The notes beneath the pieces were generated by a model. It was given only the letters and a program-made list of their open reading frames with translations, did no database searches and was not told the DNA's origin. A stretch of 28,168 bases of DNA from JABMRP01 sp964444795. GTDB taxonomy: Bacteria > Planctomycetota > Planctomycetia > Pirellulales > Thermoguttaceae. The translations under genes were made by a program, and so were the position numbers. Positions within the stretch are counted from its first letter, which is position 1, and every line of letters begins with the position of its first letter. The stretch is taken from the NCBI GenBank assembly GCA_964444795.1, contig CAYUIQ010000100.1, positions 1 through 28,168 on the forward strand, read 5' to 3'. Below are positions 16,701-23,345 of this stretch, piece by piece.

Positions 16701-17328
16701 CGTAGGCGCGTTTGGTCGAGGACCGCTCGTAGAGTCGGAAACTGACGATGTTCGAGACGATACCCCAGCGGCACTCGGGGGGCGTGTTCACCAGATAATC
16801 CCAGCATTGGGCCACGGCCGTGCGGCCGTTGCTGCGGTCCCGGTCGAGGTGAACTTTCGGGCCCTTCAGTTCGATCACCGCCAGGGGCTTGTGATGCTCC
16901 GTCTGTCCAAAAAAACCGAGAATCGCGTCCGGCGTCTCACCGGCAATTTGATGATGCTGCTCGCGGTGCCAAACATCCGCTCCGTCGAGTGGTCCGACGT
17001 AGCCGAGCGCCTCGCCGAACACCTCGGCCAAGAACTCGCCTTGCATCTGGGTTTCCGTGAGTTTTGCCAGCCGGCCCGAAGTCTCTAAATCGGCCCACTT
17101 CACGAGCACGGCATGGGCGGCTTTTAACTCGTTCTTGTCGAGCCGCTTGTCCCTGGCCGCGTCCTTCAGAAAACGCGCCAAGATGAGGCGGTCCGTCTTG
17201 GGCTGACGCAGCGCAACCGCGGAACCGACGGGGAAGAAAGTTTTCTGAGCCATTTTCTCAAGGTGGTCCGTGTATTGATACTTATCGCGTAACGTATCCA
17301 CGTCGCGCAAGCAGACGGAATGGGCCAT
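13798..17328 (-). CDS. Type IIG (Eco57I-like) restriction-modification enzyme, nuclease and adenine methyltransferase in one chain
   Basis: Starting at the ATG at 17328 gives 1176 residues; GTG 17352 and ATG 17253 are alternatives, and the ribosome sites are weak. The N-terminus has a PD-(D/E)XK nuclease pattern: Asp134, then Glu153-Leu-Lys155 in VIELKGPK. A helical middle part leads to YYTPPELTSRIV. The N6-adenine methyltransferase core has motif I DPACGSGAFL at about 505-514 and motif IV NPPW at about 631-634. The rest, about 540 residues, fits a target-recognition region. The nuclease and methylase would act in the cytoplasm on one asymmetric DNA site. No separate specificity or nuclease gene is nearby, which supports a self-contained enzyme, although a BREX- or DISARM-type methylase without its partners was considered. 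Long plus-strand frames over it are shadows. Confidence 0.87.
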   Translation of the reverse strand: MAHSVCLRDVDTLRDKYQYTDHLEKMAQKTFFPVGSAVALRQPKTDRLILARFLKDAARDKRLDKNELKAAHAVLVKWADLETSGRLAKLTETQMQGEFLAEVFGEALGYVGPLDGADVWHREQHHQIAGETPDAILGFFGQTEHHKPLAVIELKGPKVHLDRDRSNGRTAVAQCWDYLVNTPPECRWGIVSNIVSFRLYERSSTKRAYEHFTLQSLRDFETFLQFYTLFHRQGLIDKSLLGPPRAVALLKQSTDRQREVGDQLYDAYSSNRTELIAELHIKQGRPLDEAVEMAQRLFDRIIFIAFCEDRQLLPEKTIPKAYTVAGFYAVTNPRWQNFKNLFRFINVGAAAHDIPEYNGGLFAPHAVDEIELPDDPWTNFFRSISTYDFADEVNLDVLGHLFERSITELEKLKESGLFGDVEKASQYATMSQSAKRKQLGVYYTPPELTSRIVQYTVEELIAQRFAAAAVEFGISEKDAHRGIAPDDAKYWRKCLAVLRDLKIVDPACGSGAFLFQAYDVLEARYNEVIGHLAQLGKRDAKKLAQKIPTFILQENLYGVDLSPEAVEITQLALWIRSASPGQLLANLSENIVHGNSLVHDGEVHPDGFDWPGRFPDVFDREESGFDCVIGNPPWERMKLQEREFFSLPAPEIATATNAAKRRKLVAKLQSGDPALYEQYQQALGAADSLLTYCRKSKQYPLTGKGDINTYAVFAELAYRLVAPHGRVGVLVPSGIASDMTTKDFFAAVAESSRLIRLYDFHNRLKLFADVEGRLKFCILNFGGAQNKCQNADFVFFAEKVEELEDRSRHVTLSSRDIQLLNPNTRTCPIFRSRRDGEITKAIYRRVPVLIDKNREGPTGNPWGIQFKRMFDQTNDAELFREPDTLTEDGFKLKGNRWIKSQQVFVPLYEAKMCRPYDHRHGSIYVKAGNWYMQGKTNLSTLVEHQNPEHLALPRYWASQEEIEQRLPEWDRPFFFAFRDIVRPTDERTLISHFVPRVGAINTMPLLLTPATATRMCSLMGNFNSFALDYVARQKISQVHMNFFILEQLPVLPPDTYAKRCPWDGRTTLETWISQRVLKLTCTAEDMLPLADACNFTGGSFQAEYGGRLNKWDEAERAELMAELDAAFFHLYGIDRDDVEYILSTFKGIHAERTLFPGDCSIAQRIVQKYAEMSFPA

Positions 17329-17405
17329 CGTGAGCCAGGATACCGGCCGCACCGACCCCCGTCAACAGGTCCCCTCAAGCCACCAGCCGCGTTACACCAT
17401 ACTTC

Positions 17406-17447
17406 CGTATCGTAGCCATCTCGCTGGAGCGAGACGGCTACGATACG
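17406..17447. terminator. 42-nt imperfect palindrome between the methylase and two-CW genes
   Basis: cgtatcgtagcc (17406-17417) pairs with ggctacgatacg (17436-17447). After one A/C mismatch, tctcgc (17419-17424) pairs with gcgaga (17429-17434) around loop tgga. It lies 8 bp past the stop of the two-CW gene, so it could end that transcript, but no T-run follows. It may be a REP-like element. Confidence 0.5.
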
Positions 17448-17454
17448 CGCCGCA

Positions 17455-17967
17455 TCACGCCTGGGTAAACGTCTGCCCCGGTTTGAGCAGCTTGAAATTC
17501 ATCTGGCCCTCTTCTTCGAGCACCAGGGAGAAGAAGTCGCAGGTCATGCAAGAGACGAGCTTCGTGGCTTGGGAGCCGTCGACTTCGTCGCCACAGAACG
17601 TACCGGAGATCGCCCAGCAGACGCGGCCTCCGTTGGTCCCGTTGTTGATGCCGTCGGCCGCTTCGTCCATGGTGGCCGGGCAGGGCCCGTTGCTCGCCAC
17701 ATTGGGACCGCCGGGCTCGCGGCCGCAACGGAGAATCTCCCAGCAATTGGCCCGAGTGGTCGAGACCAGCGCCTGGGCGCGGGCGAGCACGGCCTCGCCT
17801 CGCCGGGGTTTCTGGTCCACGTAGACCCATTTTTGATAGGTGCGGAAGGGTATCCCGAGCGATTGGGCCATCCGGTTCTGGGAGAACCCGAGCTTCTGGC
17901 GAATGCCTTCCAGCTCGCGGACCACGGGGTCCGGGTGGTCGGTTTTGAACTTACGTTTCCCGGCCAT
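17455..17967 (-). CDS. HTH / two-CW domain protein, putative redox- or metal-responsive regulator
   Basis: The 170-residue protein has an N-terminal XRE-like helix-turn-helix (about residues 14-50, with SQNRMAQSLGIPFRTYQKW at 29-47). A 'two-CW' domain follows: NCWEILRCGREPGG begins at about 74, and VCWAISGTFCG at about 116-126 leads to a late CMTC. Conserved cysteines are 75, 81, 96, 117, 125, 140 and 143, a set suited to binding metal or an iron-sulfur cluster. Two-CW domains are known mainly from proteins of anaerobes, with no firm function. The gene is divergent from the macro/cytochrome/HdrD-REC cluster, a usual position for a local regulator. Control of that cluster is inferred. The ATG at 17967 has only a weak ribosome site (AGG about 6 nt upstream). 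Confidence 0.82.
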   Translation of the reverse strand: MAGKRKFKTDHPDPVVRELEGIRQKLGFSQNRMAQSLGIPFRTYQKWVYVDQKPRRGEAVLARAQALVSTTRANCWEILRCGREPGGPNVASNGPCPATMDEAADGINNGTNGGRVCWAISGTFCGDEVDGSQATKLVSCMTCDFFSLVLEEEGQMNFKLLKPGQTFTQA

Positions 17968-18323
17968 CGTTGCCTGACTGCCCCCCGATGGGGTTATGGT
18001 GTAATCCTAAACAGAACAGTTGCGATCTGGACAACGGAACAATATGTTCAGGCGTGTATTGTAACCCGTTTTGCGGCGAAATCGAGAGAACAATCGAGAA
18101 AAGTCAGACGATTCTTGCGATTTTTCGCGGCTTACGCTTGCGAAGCAGAGTGGAATCCGGTACATAATAGGGAACGATTTCCTGAAAATCACAATGAAAA
18201 CGGCGTATTTGGCAACCCCCTTTTGGCGGGCCCTCCTTCTTTGTGGCAATCCCGTCGCGGTAATCCCGGCGTGGTAGCCTCTTGCGTTGCGTCGGACCTC
18301 CTCTCTCCTGAAGAGACACCACC
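17968..18323. other. Divergent control region between the two-CW regulator and the macro/Hdr cluster
   Basis: This 356-bp gap appears richer in A and T than the genes around it. It contains an inverted repeat at 18037-18049, another GAACA at 18014-18018, and a weak promoter candidate: TTGCGA (18138-18143), a 19-bp spacer, then CATAAT (18163-18168) reading toward the macro gene. A 27-codon frame at 18194 has no support as a gene. Confidence 0.5.
18037..18049. promoter_or_regulatory. Candidate operator, inverted repeat GAACA-ata-TGTTC
   Basis: Two perfect 5-bp arms flank a 3-bp centre, 70 bp upstream of the HTH/two-CW start. A further half-site copy (GAACA at 18014-18018) lies 23 bp away, about two helical turns. 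This fits a dimeric HTH protein, but such short dyads arise by chance. Confidence 0.3.
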
Positions 18324-18869
18324 ATGCCGGAAGCTCTTTCGCAGCAGAAACCGATCGAAAAGCGGATCGATGACAGCACCGTTCGGCTGGTTTGCGCCGA
18401 TGTGACGGAGGCCGACGTCGACGCCTTTGTCTTCTACGCCCAACCGGACCTGACCCTGGGCTCCGGATTCGGAACCGCCATTTCGGTACGCGGCGGACCC
18501 AGTGTGCAGAAGGAATTGGACGAACTCGGCCCGATCCAAACCGGAGAGGTCGTGGTCAGCGGGGCCGGGAACCTCAAGGCCAAGTTCATCATCCACGCCC
18601 TGGGACCGCGATTCAACGAAGAAGACACCGAGGGCAAACTGCGGACCACCGTCACCAACTCGCTGGTGGCGGCCGAGGAGAAAGGCGTCGCGCGTATTGC
18701 CTTTCCGCCCATGGGAGCCGGCTTCTACACGGTCCCGCTCGACTTGTGTGCCCGGGTGATGATCGAGGCGATCCAGGACTATCTCGGGGGCGAGACGAAG
18801 ATCGAAGAGGTTGTGATCTGTGCCGGCGATCGGCGAGAGTTCAAGCCGTTTGCTTCGCGGCTTGCATGA
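18324..18869 (+). CDS. Macro-domain protein (ADP-ribose-binding fold)
   Basis: The 181-residue protein is a single macro domain. After a short variable N-terminus, VRLVCADVTEADVDAFVFYA is the first strand and the usual Asp-containing adenine-pocket region. LGSGFGTAISVRGGPSVQKE replaces the common GGGVDGAIH loop, and KAKFIIHALGPRF and AFPPMGAGFYTVPLDLCARV are the later macro motifs. Macro domains bind or hydrolyse ADP-ribose and its derivatives. The GSGFG loop variant marks a subgroup, so the ligand may differ. It starts the five-gene plus-strand cluster, with a 36-bp gap to the cytochrome gene. From memory, similar macro proteins occur in sulfate-reducing Deltaproteobacteria; this was not checked. 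Confidence 0.85.
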   Translation: MPEALSQQKPIEKRIDDSTVRLVCADVTEADVDAFVFYAQPDLTLGSGFGTAISVRGGPSVQKELDELGPIQTGEVVVSGAGNLKAKFIIHALGPRFNEEDTEGKLRTTVTNSLVAAEEKGVARIAFPPMGAGFYTVPLDLCARVMIEAIQDYLGGETKIEEVVICAGDRREFKPFASRLA

Positions 18870-18905
18870 TTGAACTGAACAGGAAAACACAGCGAGGATA
18901 TTCGC

Positions 18906-19601
18906 ATGGAACCAAGTAAGCCCCTTCATTTCTGCGAACACGGGCTACAAGAGCTGGCGTTGGTCTTCATGGCCCTGGTCTATACCACGCGGATCATCTG
19001 GTTCCTCAGGTTCAAGGCCGGCGGCGAGCGGCAGGCGCCGACCGGATCCGGTGACGCCGATACGCGCAAGGGGGTCCTCTATTCCTGGGGAAACATCGTC
19101 ATGCCCTGGGCGATGGAGAGCACGCGCCGAAAACCGTTCTTCTATGCCCAATTCGTGATCTTTCACCTGGGCGTAACGGCCGCCATCGGGTTGTCGTTTC
19201 TTATTCCGTACGGTCCATACTTTTCGGGCACGCAAGAAGGGTTGCTTGGCGGCACGCCCGTGGTCTGGTTCTTCCAGGCGATCATTGGTGCGGCGTTCGT
19301 CGTCGCGCTGATTCGAGTTGTCCGCCGCGTGAGCGACCCCTACATGCGGGCGATCAGTTCACCGGACGACTATTTCTCGTTGGTGCTGTTGACCGTCTGG
19401 TTCCTTTCGGCCGTATTGGCGGCGCCCAATCAGTTTGCCGAGGGTGAGGGGTATTTGTTTGCCTTCTTCATCCTCACGGCGTTCTTTCTGGTTTATGTGC
19501 CGTTCAGCAAGATTTCCCATTACCTCTACTACCCCTTCACTCGCTACTATCTCGGCAAGAGCTTGGGCTACCGCGGAGTATTCCCGATACTGCGTCGCTA
19601 G
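18906..19601 (+). CDS. NarI/DsrM/HmeC-like membrane cytochrome b subunit
   Basis: The 231-residue protein has five hydrophobic segments near residues 14-36, 79-101, 119-140, 157-175 and 182-200. Histidines suited to heme b binding are His12, His87 (in FVIFHLGV) and His205 (in SKISHYLYYPF, like the end of NarI-type subunits). In this family the subunit moves electrons between membrane quinone and a partner iron-sulfur protein. The partner is almost certainly the next gene, whose HdrD/DsrK-like part matches the usual DsrM-DsrK or HdrE-HdrD pairing. GAGGA lies 7 nt before the ATG. The gap to the next ATG is 69 bp. Confidence 0.85.
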   Translation: MEPSKPLHFCEHGLQELALVFMALVYTTRIIWFLRFKAGGERQAPTGSGDADTRKGVLYSWGNIVMPWAMESTRRKPFFYAQFVIFHLGVTAAIGLSFLIPYGPYFSGTQEGLLGGTPVVWFFQAIIGAAFVVALIRVVRRVSDPYMRAISSPDDYFSLVLLTVWFLSAVLAAPNQFAEGEGYLFAFFILTAFFLVYVPFSKISHYLYYPFTRYYLGKSLGYRGVFPILRR

Positions 19602-19670
19602 TTTTACTTGGAAACGCGCGGCGTCGACTGGTTGGCATTTTTGGCCGGCGATGGAGAGAAAAAGGTCCCG

Positions 19671-21407
19671 ATGAGCGAAAAGAAAGCCAGATCCCACAAG
19701 GCACAAAAGGTAATCGAGCGGTTCGGCCAAAAGCTGAGCCGGCAAATCGCTGGTTCGATGGTCGCCTGTGTCCATTGCGGCATGTGTACCGAATCGTGCC
19801 ACTACGTGTTGGCCAATCCGGGCGATCCGACCTACGCGCCGGCGTACAAGGCCGACAAGATCCGAAAGCTCTTCAAGCGCCATTACGACTGGACCGGCCG
19901 GGTCTTTCCCTGGTGGGTCAAGGCCGGTAGCGTGCATACGGATGAAGATCTGGAGGAACTCAAGGACACGGTCTTCGGCAAATGCACCAACTGCCGGCGG
20001 TGCTCGTTGAATTGTCCGATGGGCGTCGATTTGGCCTCCTTCAATCGCATGGCGCGAGGCTTGTTGGTCTCCGTCGGTGTCATGCCCGAGGGCGTGGCCG
20101 TGGTGAGCAAGGACCAATGGGAAATCGGCAACCAGATGGGCGTGCTCAAGGAAGACTACCTCGAGACGCTGGAGTGGATGGCCGAGGAACTGGCGGACGA
20201 GCTGGACGACCCCCAGGCCGGTATCCCCGTCGATAAGACCGATTGCGAGGTCGTCTATTCGATCAATCCGCGCGAGGTGAAGTACGACCCGCGGAGTATC
20301 TCCGACGCGGCCAAGATCTTCCACTTCGCCGGCGAGAACTGGACCATGCCCAGCGAAGGTTGGGACATGACCAATTTCGGCCTCTTCTCCGGCGACGACG
20401 ACCTGGGCGGTTCGGTGGCGCGGCGGTTGTACGAAAAAGTGTCCGAGCTTCGCGGCAAGAAGCTGGTCATCTCCGAGTGCGGTCACGGCTATCGCTCGAC
20501 GCGTTGCGAAGGCCCCAACTGGGCCAAGCACGACGTGCCGTTCGAGATGGAAAGCTCGGTGCTGACCATGCTGCGGTACGTCAAGGAAGGCCGAATCAAG
20601 GTGGACAAGACGCGGAATACCACGTCGGTCACCTTCCACGATTCGTGTAACAACGCGCGAAGCTGCGGCCTGACCGAGGAACCCCGCGAACTGCTAAATC
20701 TGGTGTGCACCGACTTCCGCGAGATGACTCCCAACCGGGCGGAAAACTACTGCTGCACGGGCGGCGGCGGGGCGATGAGTATGTCGGAATACACCCCGCG
20801 ACGGCTGAAATCCGGTAAGGTCAAGGCCGACCAACTCAAAGCCACCGGTGCCAAGGTCGTGGTCACCTCCTGCCACAACTGCGTCGACGGCCTGACCGAC
20901 GTCATTCGCCACTACAAGCTGGACATGGAAGTCACGCAGTTGGTCAATCTTGTGGCCAACGCGTTGGTGATCGAGGAAAAGGCGCCCGCGGCGGAGCCTC
21001 CCAAGCCGGAAGTACTTGTGCTGGGCGGCCGAACATTGGTGGTGGCCGACGACGAGCCCGATCAGGTCGAGTTCCTGGCGACGGTTTTCGAGGACCACGG
21101 AGCAACCGTATTTCGGGCCGCCAACGGCGACGAGGCGCTGGAAATGGTCCGCCGCGAGAAGCCCGACCTGCTCACGCTCGACCTGGCCATGCCGGGCCGC
21201 GACGTCGGCGAAGTTTTCGAAACGCTCCGCAAAGATCCCGAATTGGCCGATCTGAAGATCTGCGTCATTACCGGCCGGCCCGAATTGCGCAAACTGATCT
21301 ACGACCGTTCGGTCAGGCCGCCGGAGGGCTATCTGGATAAGCCGCTCACCGAAGAGTCGCTACTGCTCGGGGTTCGCAAGGTCTTGGAAGTCTCGCACGA
21401 CGCGTAA
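19671..21407 (+). CDS. HdrD/DsrK-like iron-sulfur protein fused to a response-regulator receiver domain
   Basis: The ATG at 19671 (AAGG about 6 nt upstream) is preferred over the open-frame TTG at 19608 and gives 578 residues. Two [4Fe-4S] motifs stand at Cys33, 36, 39, 43 and Cys105, 108, 111, 115. A complete CCG motif follows: Cys326, Cys361-Cys362, Cys401 and Cys404, as in heterodisulfide reductase HdrD/HdrB and DsrK, where it binds a special 4Fe-4S cluster acting on disulfides. After a linker, residues about 455-578 are a full receiver: acids Asp460/461, phosphoacceptor Asp504 (LTLDLAMPG), Thr534 and Lys557. All key residues are kept, so it should accept phosphate. Likely a membrane-bound quinone-linked redox protein whose activity or docking is set by phosphorylation. 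The downstream kinase is the natural donor. Confidence 0.9.
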   Translation: MSEKKARSHKAQKVIERFGQKLSRQIAGSMVACVHCGMCTESCHYVLANPGDPTYAPAYKADKIRKLFKRHYDWTGRVFPWWVKAGSVHTDEDLEELKDTVFGKCTNCRRCSLNCPMGVDLASFNRMARGLLVSVGVMPEGVAVVSKDQWEIGNQMGVLKEDYLETLEWMAEELADELDDPQAGIPVDKTDCEVVYSINPREVKYDPRSISDAAKIFHFAGENWTMPSEGWDMTNFGLFSGDDDLGGSVARRLYEKVSELRGKKLVISECGHGYRSTRCEGPNWAKHDVPFEMESSVLTMLRYVKEGRIKVDKTRNTTSVTFHDSCNNARSCGLTEEPRELLNLVCTDFREMTPNRAENYCCTGGGGAMSMSEYTPRRLKSGKVKADQLKATGAKVVVTSCHNCVDGLTDVIRHYKLDMEVTQLVNLVANALVIEEKAPAAEPPKPEVLVLGGRTLVVADDEPDQVEFLATVFEDHGATVFRAANGDEALEMVRREKPDLLTLDLAMPGRDVGEVFETLRKDPELADLKICVITGRPELRKLIYDRSVRPPEGYLDKPLTEESLLLGVRKVLEVSHDA

Positions 21408-21497
21408 CCGAATTAGGCGGGGGGTCTTGCGGTATCCGGGCTGCTGGTACAGAATCAGAAGTGATGGGCTGGGGCTGGACAACTTCTGGAATTTGCG

Positions 21498-22955
21498 ATG
21501 GAAAACCCCTATCGCCGTTATTTCGACGCCATGCCGTGTTATCTCACGGTCCATGACCGGGATTTCCGGATCATCGATGCCAATCAGCGGTTTCGCGACG
21601 ATTTCGGTGATTTTGAAGACCGGTTCTGCTACCAGGTCTATAAACACCGTTCGGAAAAATGCGAGGACTGTCCGGTTGAACAGGCCTTCTACGACGGACA
21701 ATGCCATCGTAACGAAGAACGAGTCCGCTGCCTCGATGGGAAAGAGGTTTCCGTCCTGGTCGAGGCCACGCCCCTGCGCGACGCCGACGGGAAGATCACG
21801 GCGGTGATCGAAATGTCGACCGATATCACGCAGATCAAGAGCCTCCAGAAGCAACTCCGCCGGAGCCAGCGTCGCTACCATTTGATGTTCGACGAGGTCC
21901 CCTGCTACATCTCGATCCAAGATCCCGACCTGCACATCGTCGAAGCCAACCGCGCCTTCCAGGAGGACTTCGGTCAGTCGCTCGGCTGCAAGTGCTACGA
22001 GGCCTACAAACATCGCACCGAGCCGTGCATTCCCTGCCCGGTTCGGGAAGCCTTCGAGGACGGCCAACCCCACACCCGCGAAGAAGTCGTCACGTCGCTC
22101 AGCGGAAGACAGATGAACGTGCTGGTTACCGCAGCGCCGGTCCGCAATGGGCAGGGCCGGATCATCGGCGTGATGGAGATGAGCGCCGACATCACGCAAG
22201 TTCGCGAGTTGGAGAGCCGGCTCACTTCGCTGGGGTTGTTGATCGGCTCCGTTTCCCACGGGCTCAAGGGCATGCTCAACGGCCTGGCCGGAGGCATGTA
22301 TCTGGTCGATACCGGGTTTAAGAAAGACGATCAAGCTCGCGTGCGTAAGGGATGGGATACCGTCCAACGCAACGTCGCCCGGATTCGGAGCATGGTTTCC
22401 GATATCCTCTATTACGCCAAGGACCGCGTACCCAACTGGGAATCTCTCTCCGCCGGGAGCGTTGCCGAGGAAGTCTACAGTTTGACGGCGTCGCGTGCCG
22501 AGGATCTCAACGTCCGGTTGAGCAAGACGATTGACCCGGTCGGGGGAGAGTTCGAGGCCGACGCCCAGGCGGTACGCTCGCTGCTGGTCAATCTGGTCGA
22601 AAACTCGCTGGATGCGTGCCGGTTGGACGGGAAGAAACCCGACCATCAAGTGGCCGTTCGACTTCGCGGGTCCAACGAACACGTCCAATTCGAGGTCGAG
22701 GACAACGGCATCGGGATGGACCAGGAAACACGGGAGAAGGCGTTCAGCCTGTTCTTCTCCTCCAAGGGAACGGAAGGAACCGGGCTGGGGCTGTTCATTG
22801 CCGACCGCATTGCCCGGTCGCACGCTGGTACGATCGAATTGGAATCCCAATTGGGCATCGGGACGAAGTTTACTGTCAGACTACCCCGAAAGCGGCCCGC
22901 CGGACAGGAACCGGAAGATCCTCACCCATCTGAAATGGAGATTCTCGATGACTAA
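21498..22955 (+). CDS. Double-PAS sensor histidine kinase with cysteine-containing PAS domains
   Basis: The 485-residue protein has no membrane segment, so it is cytoplasmic. Two PAS domains (about 5-115 and 125-240) each contain the same cysteine pattern, C-X10-C-X2-C: Cys44, 55, 58 and Cys166, 177, 180, within CYQVYKHRSEKCEDCP and CYEAYKHRTEPCIPCP. This suits a metal or iron-sulfur cluster or a thiol switch. The phospho-accepting His is His254 in GSVSHGLKGMLNGLAGG, a variant H-box. The ATPase part has Asn369 (NLVENSLDAC), DNGIGMD and GTGLGLFIAD. It lies 90 bp after the HdrD-REC gene, and its stop overlaps the next ATG by 8 bp. It probably phosphorylates the stand-alone receiver and perhaps the fused one. 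The signal is inferred to be redox state. Confidence 0.92.
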   Translation: MENPYRRYFDAMPCYLTVHDRDFRIIDANQRFRDDFGDFEDRFCYQVYKHRSEKCEDCPVEQAFYDGQCHRNEERVRCLDGKEVSVLVEATPLRDADGKITAVIEMSTDITQIKSLQKQLRRSQRRYHLMFDEVPCYISIQDPDLHIVEANRAFQEDFGQSLGCKCYEAYKHRTEPCIPCPVREAFEDGQPHTREEVVTSLSGRQMNVLVTAAPVRNGQGRIIGVMEMSADITQVRELESRLTSLGLLIGSVSHGLKGMLNGLAGGMYLVDTGFKKDDQARVRKGWDTVQRNVARIRSMVSDILYYAKDRVPNWESLSAGSVAEEVYSLTASRAEDLNVRLSKTIDPVGGEFEADAQAVRSLLVNLVENSLDACRLDGKKPDHQVAVRLRGSNEHVQFEVEDNGIGMDQETREKAFSLFFSSKGTEGTGLGLFIADRIARSHAGTIELESQLGIGTKFTVRLPRKRPAGQEPEDPHPSEMEILDD

Positions 22956-23331
22956 CGACAAGAAAACCGTCTTGGTGGTGGATGACGATCCCGATGCGCG
23001 CGAGTTTCTCACCACGGTGTTGGAGGACAACGGATTCGACGCCGTCACGGCGGAGGATGGAACGGCGGCCATCGCGATGATCGAGCAGAGCGTACCCGAC
23101 CTAATCACACTGGATATCTCCATGCCCGAGAAGTCCGGTGTGGCCGTCTACCGAAAGCTGAGAGAAGACGAGCAACTCAAGAACGTCCCGGTCATCATCA
23201 TCACCGGCGTCTCGGACGACTTCAAAGGGTTCATTTCCAGCCGGCGTCAGGTGCCGCCACCGGAAGGCTATATCAGCAAGCCCGTGGACCACGAGCAATT
23301 CTTGGCGCTGATCAAGGATTTGCTCGGGTAG
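22948..23331 (+). CDS. Stand-alone response-regulator receiver
   Basis: The ATG at 22948 lies inside the kinase end (ATGACTAA overlap), with GGAG upstream, giving 127 residues. The longer frame from 22531 is not coding in its first part. VLVVDDDPDAREFL holds the acidic pair, LITLDISMPEKSG the phosphoacceptor Asp, IIITG the Thr, and GYISKPVD the Lys. There is no output domain, so it works by docking to a partner or as a phosphate relay or sink. It shares with the receiver fused to the HdrD-like protein an unusual insert before the last strand, ending in PPEGY. The two receivers look like recent relatives, so one kinase could serve both. It is the last gene of the cluster. Confidence 0.93.
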   Translation: MTNDKKTVLVVDDDPDAREFLTTVLEDNGFDAVTAEDGTAAIAMIEQSVPDLITLDISMPEKSGVAVYRKLREDEQLKNVPVIIITGVSDDFKGFISSRRQVPPPEGYISKPVDHEQFLALIKDLLG

Positions 23332-23345
23332 CCCAAGTTACGCTG

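Noticed and set aside
22531..23331. 266-codon version of the last receiver
   Set aside because: Its first 139 codons overlap the kinase ATPase domain in another frame. The true start is the ATG at 22948 with GGAG upstream.
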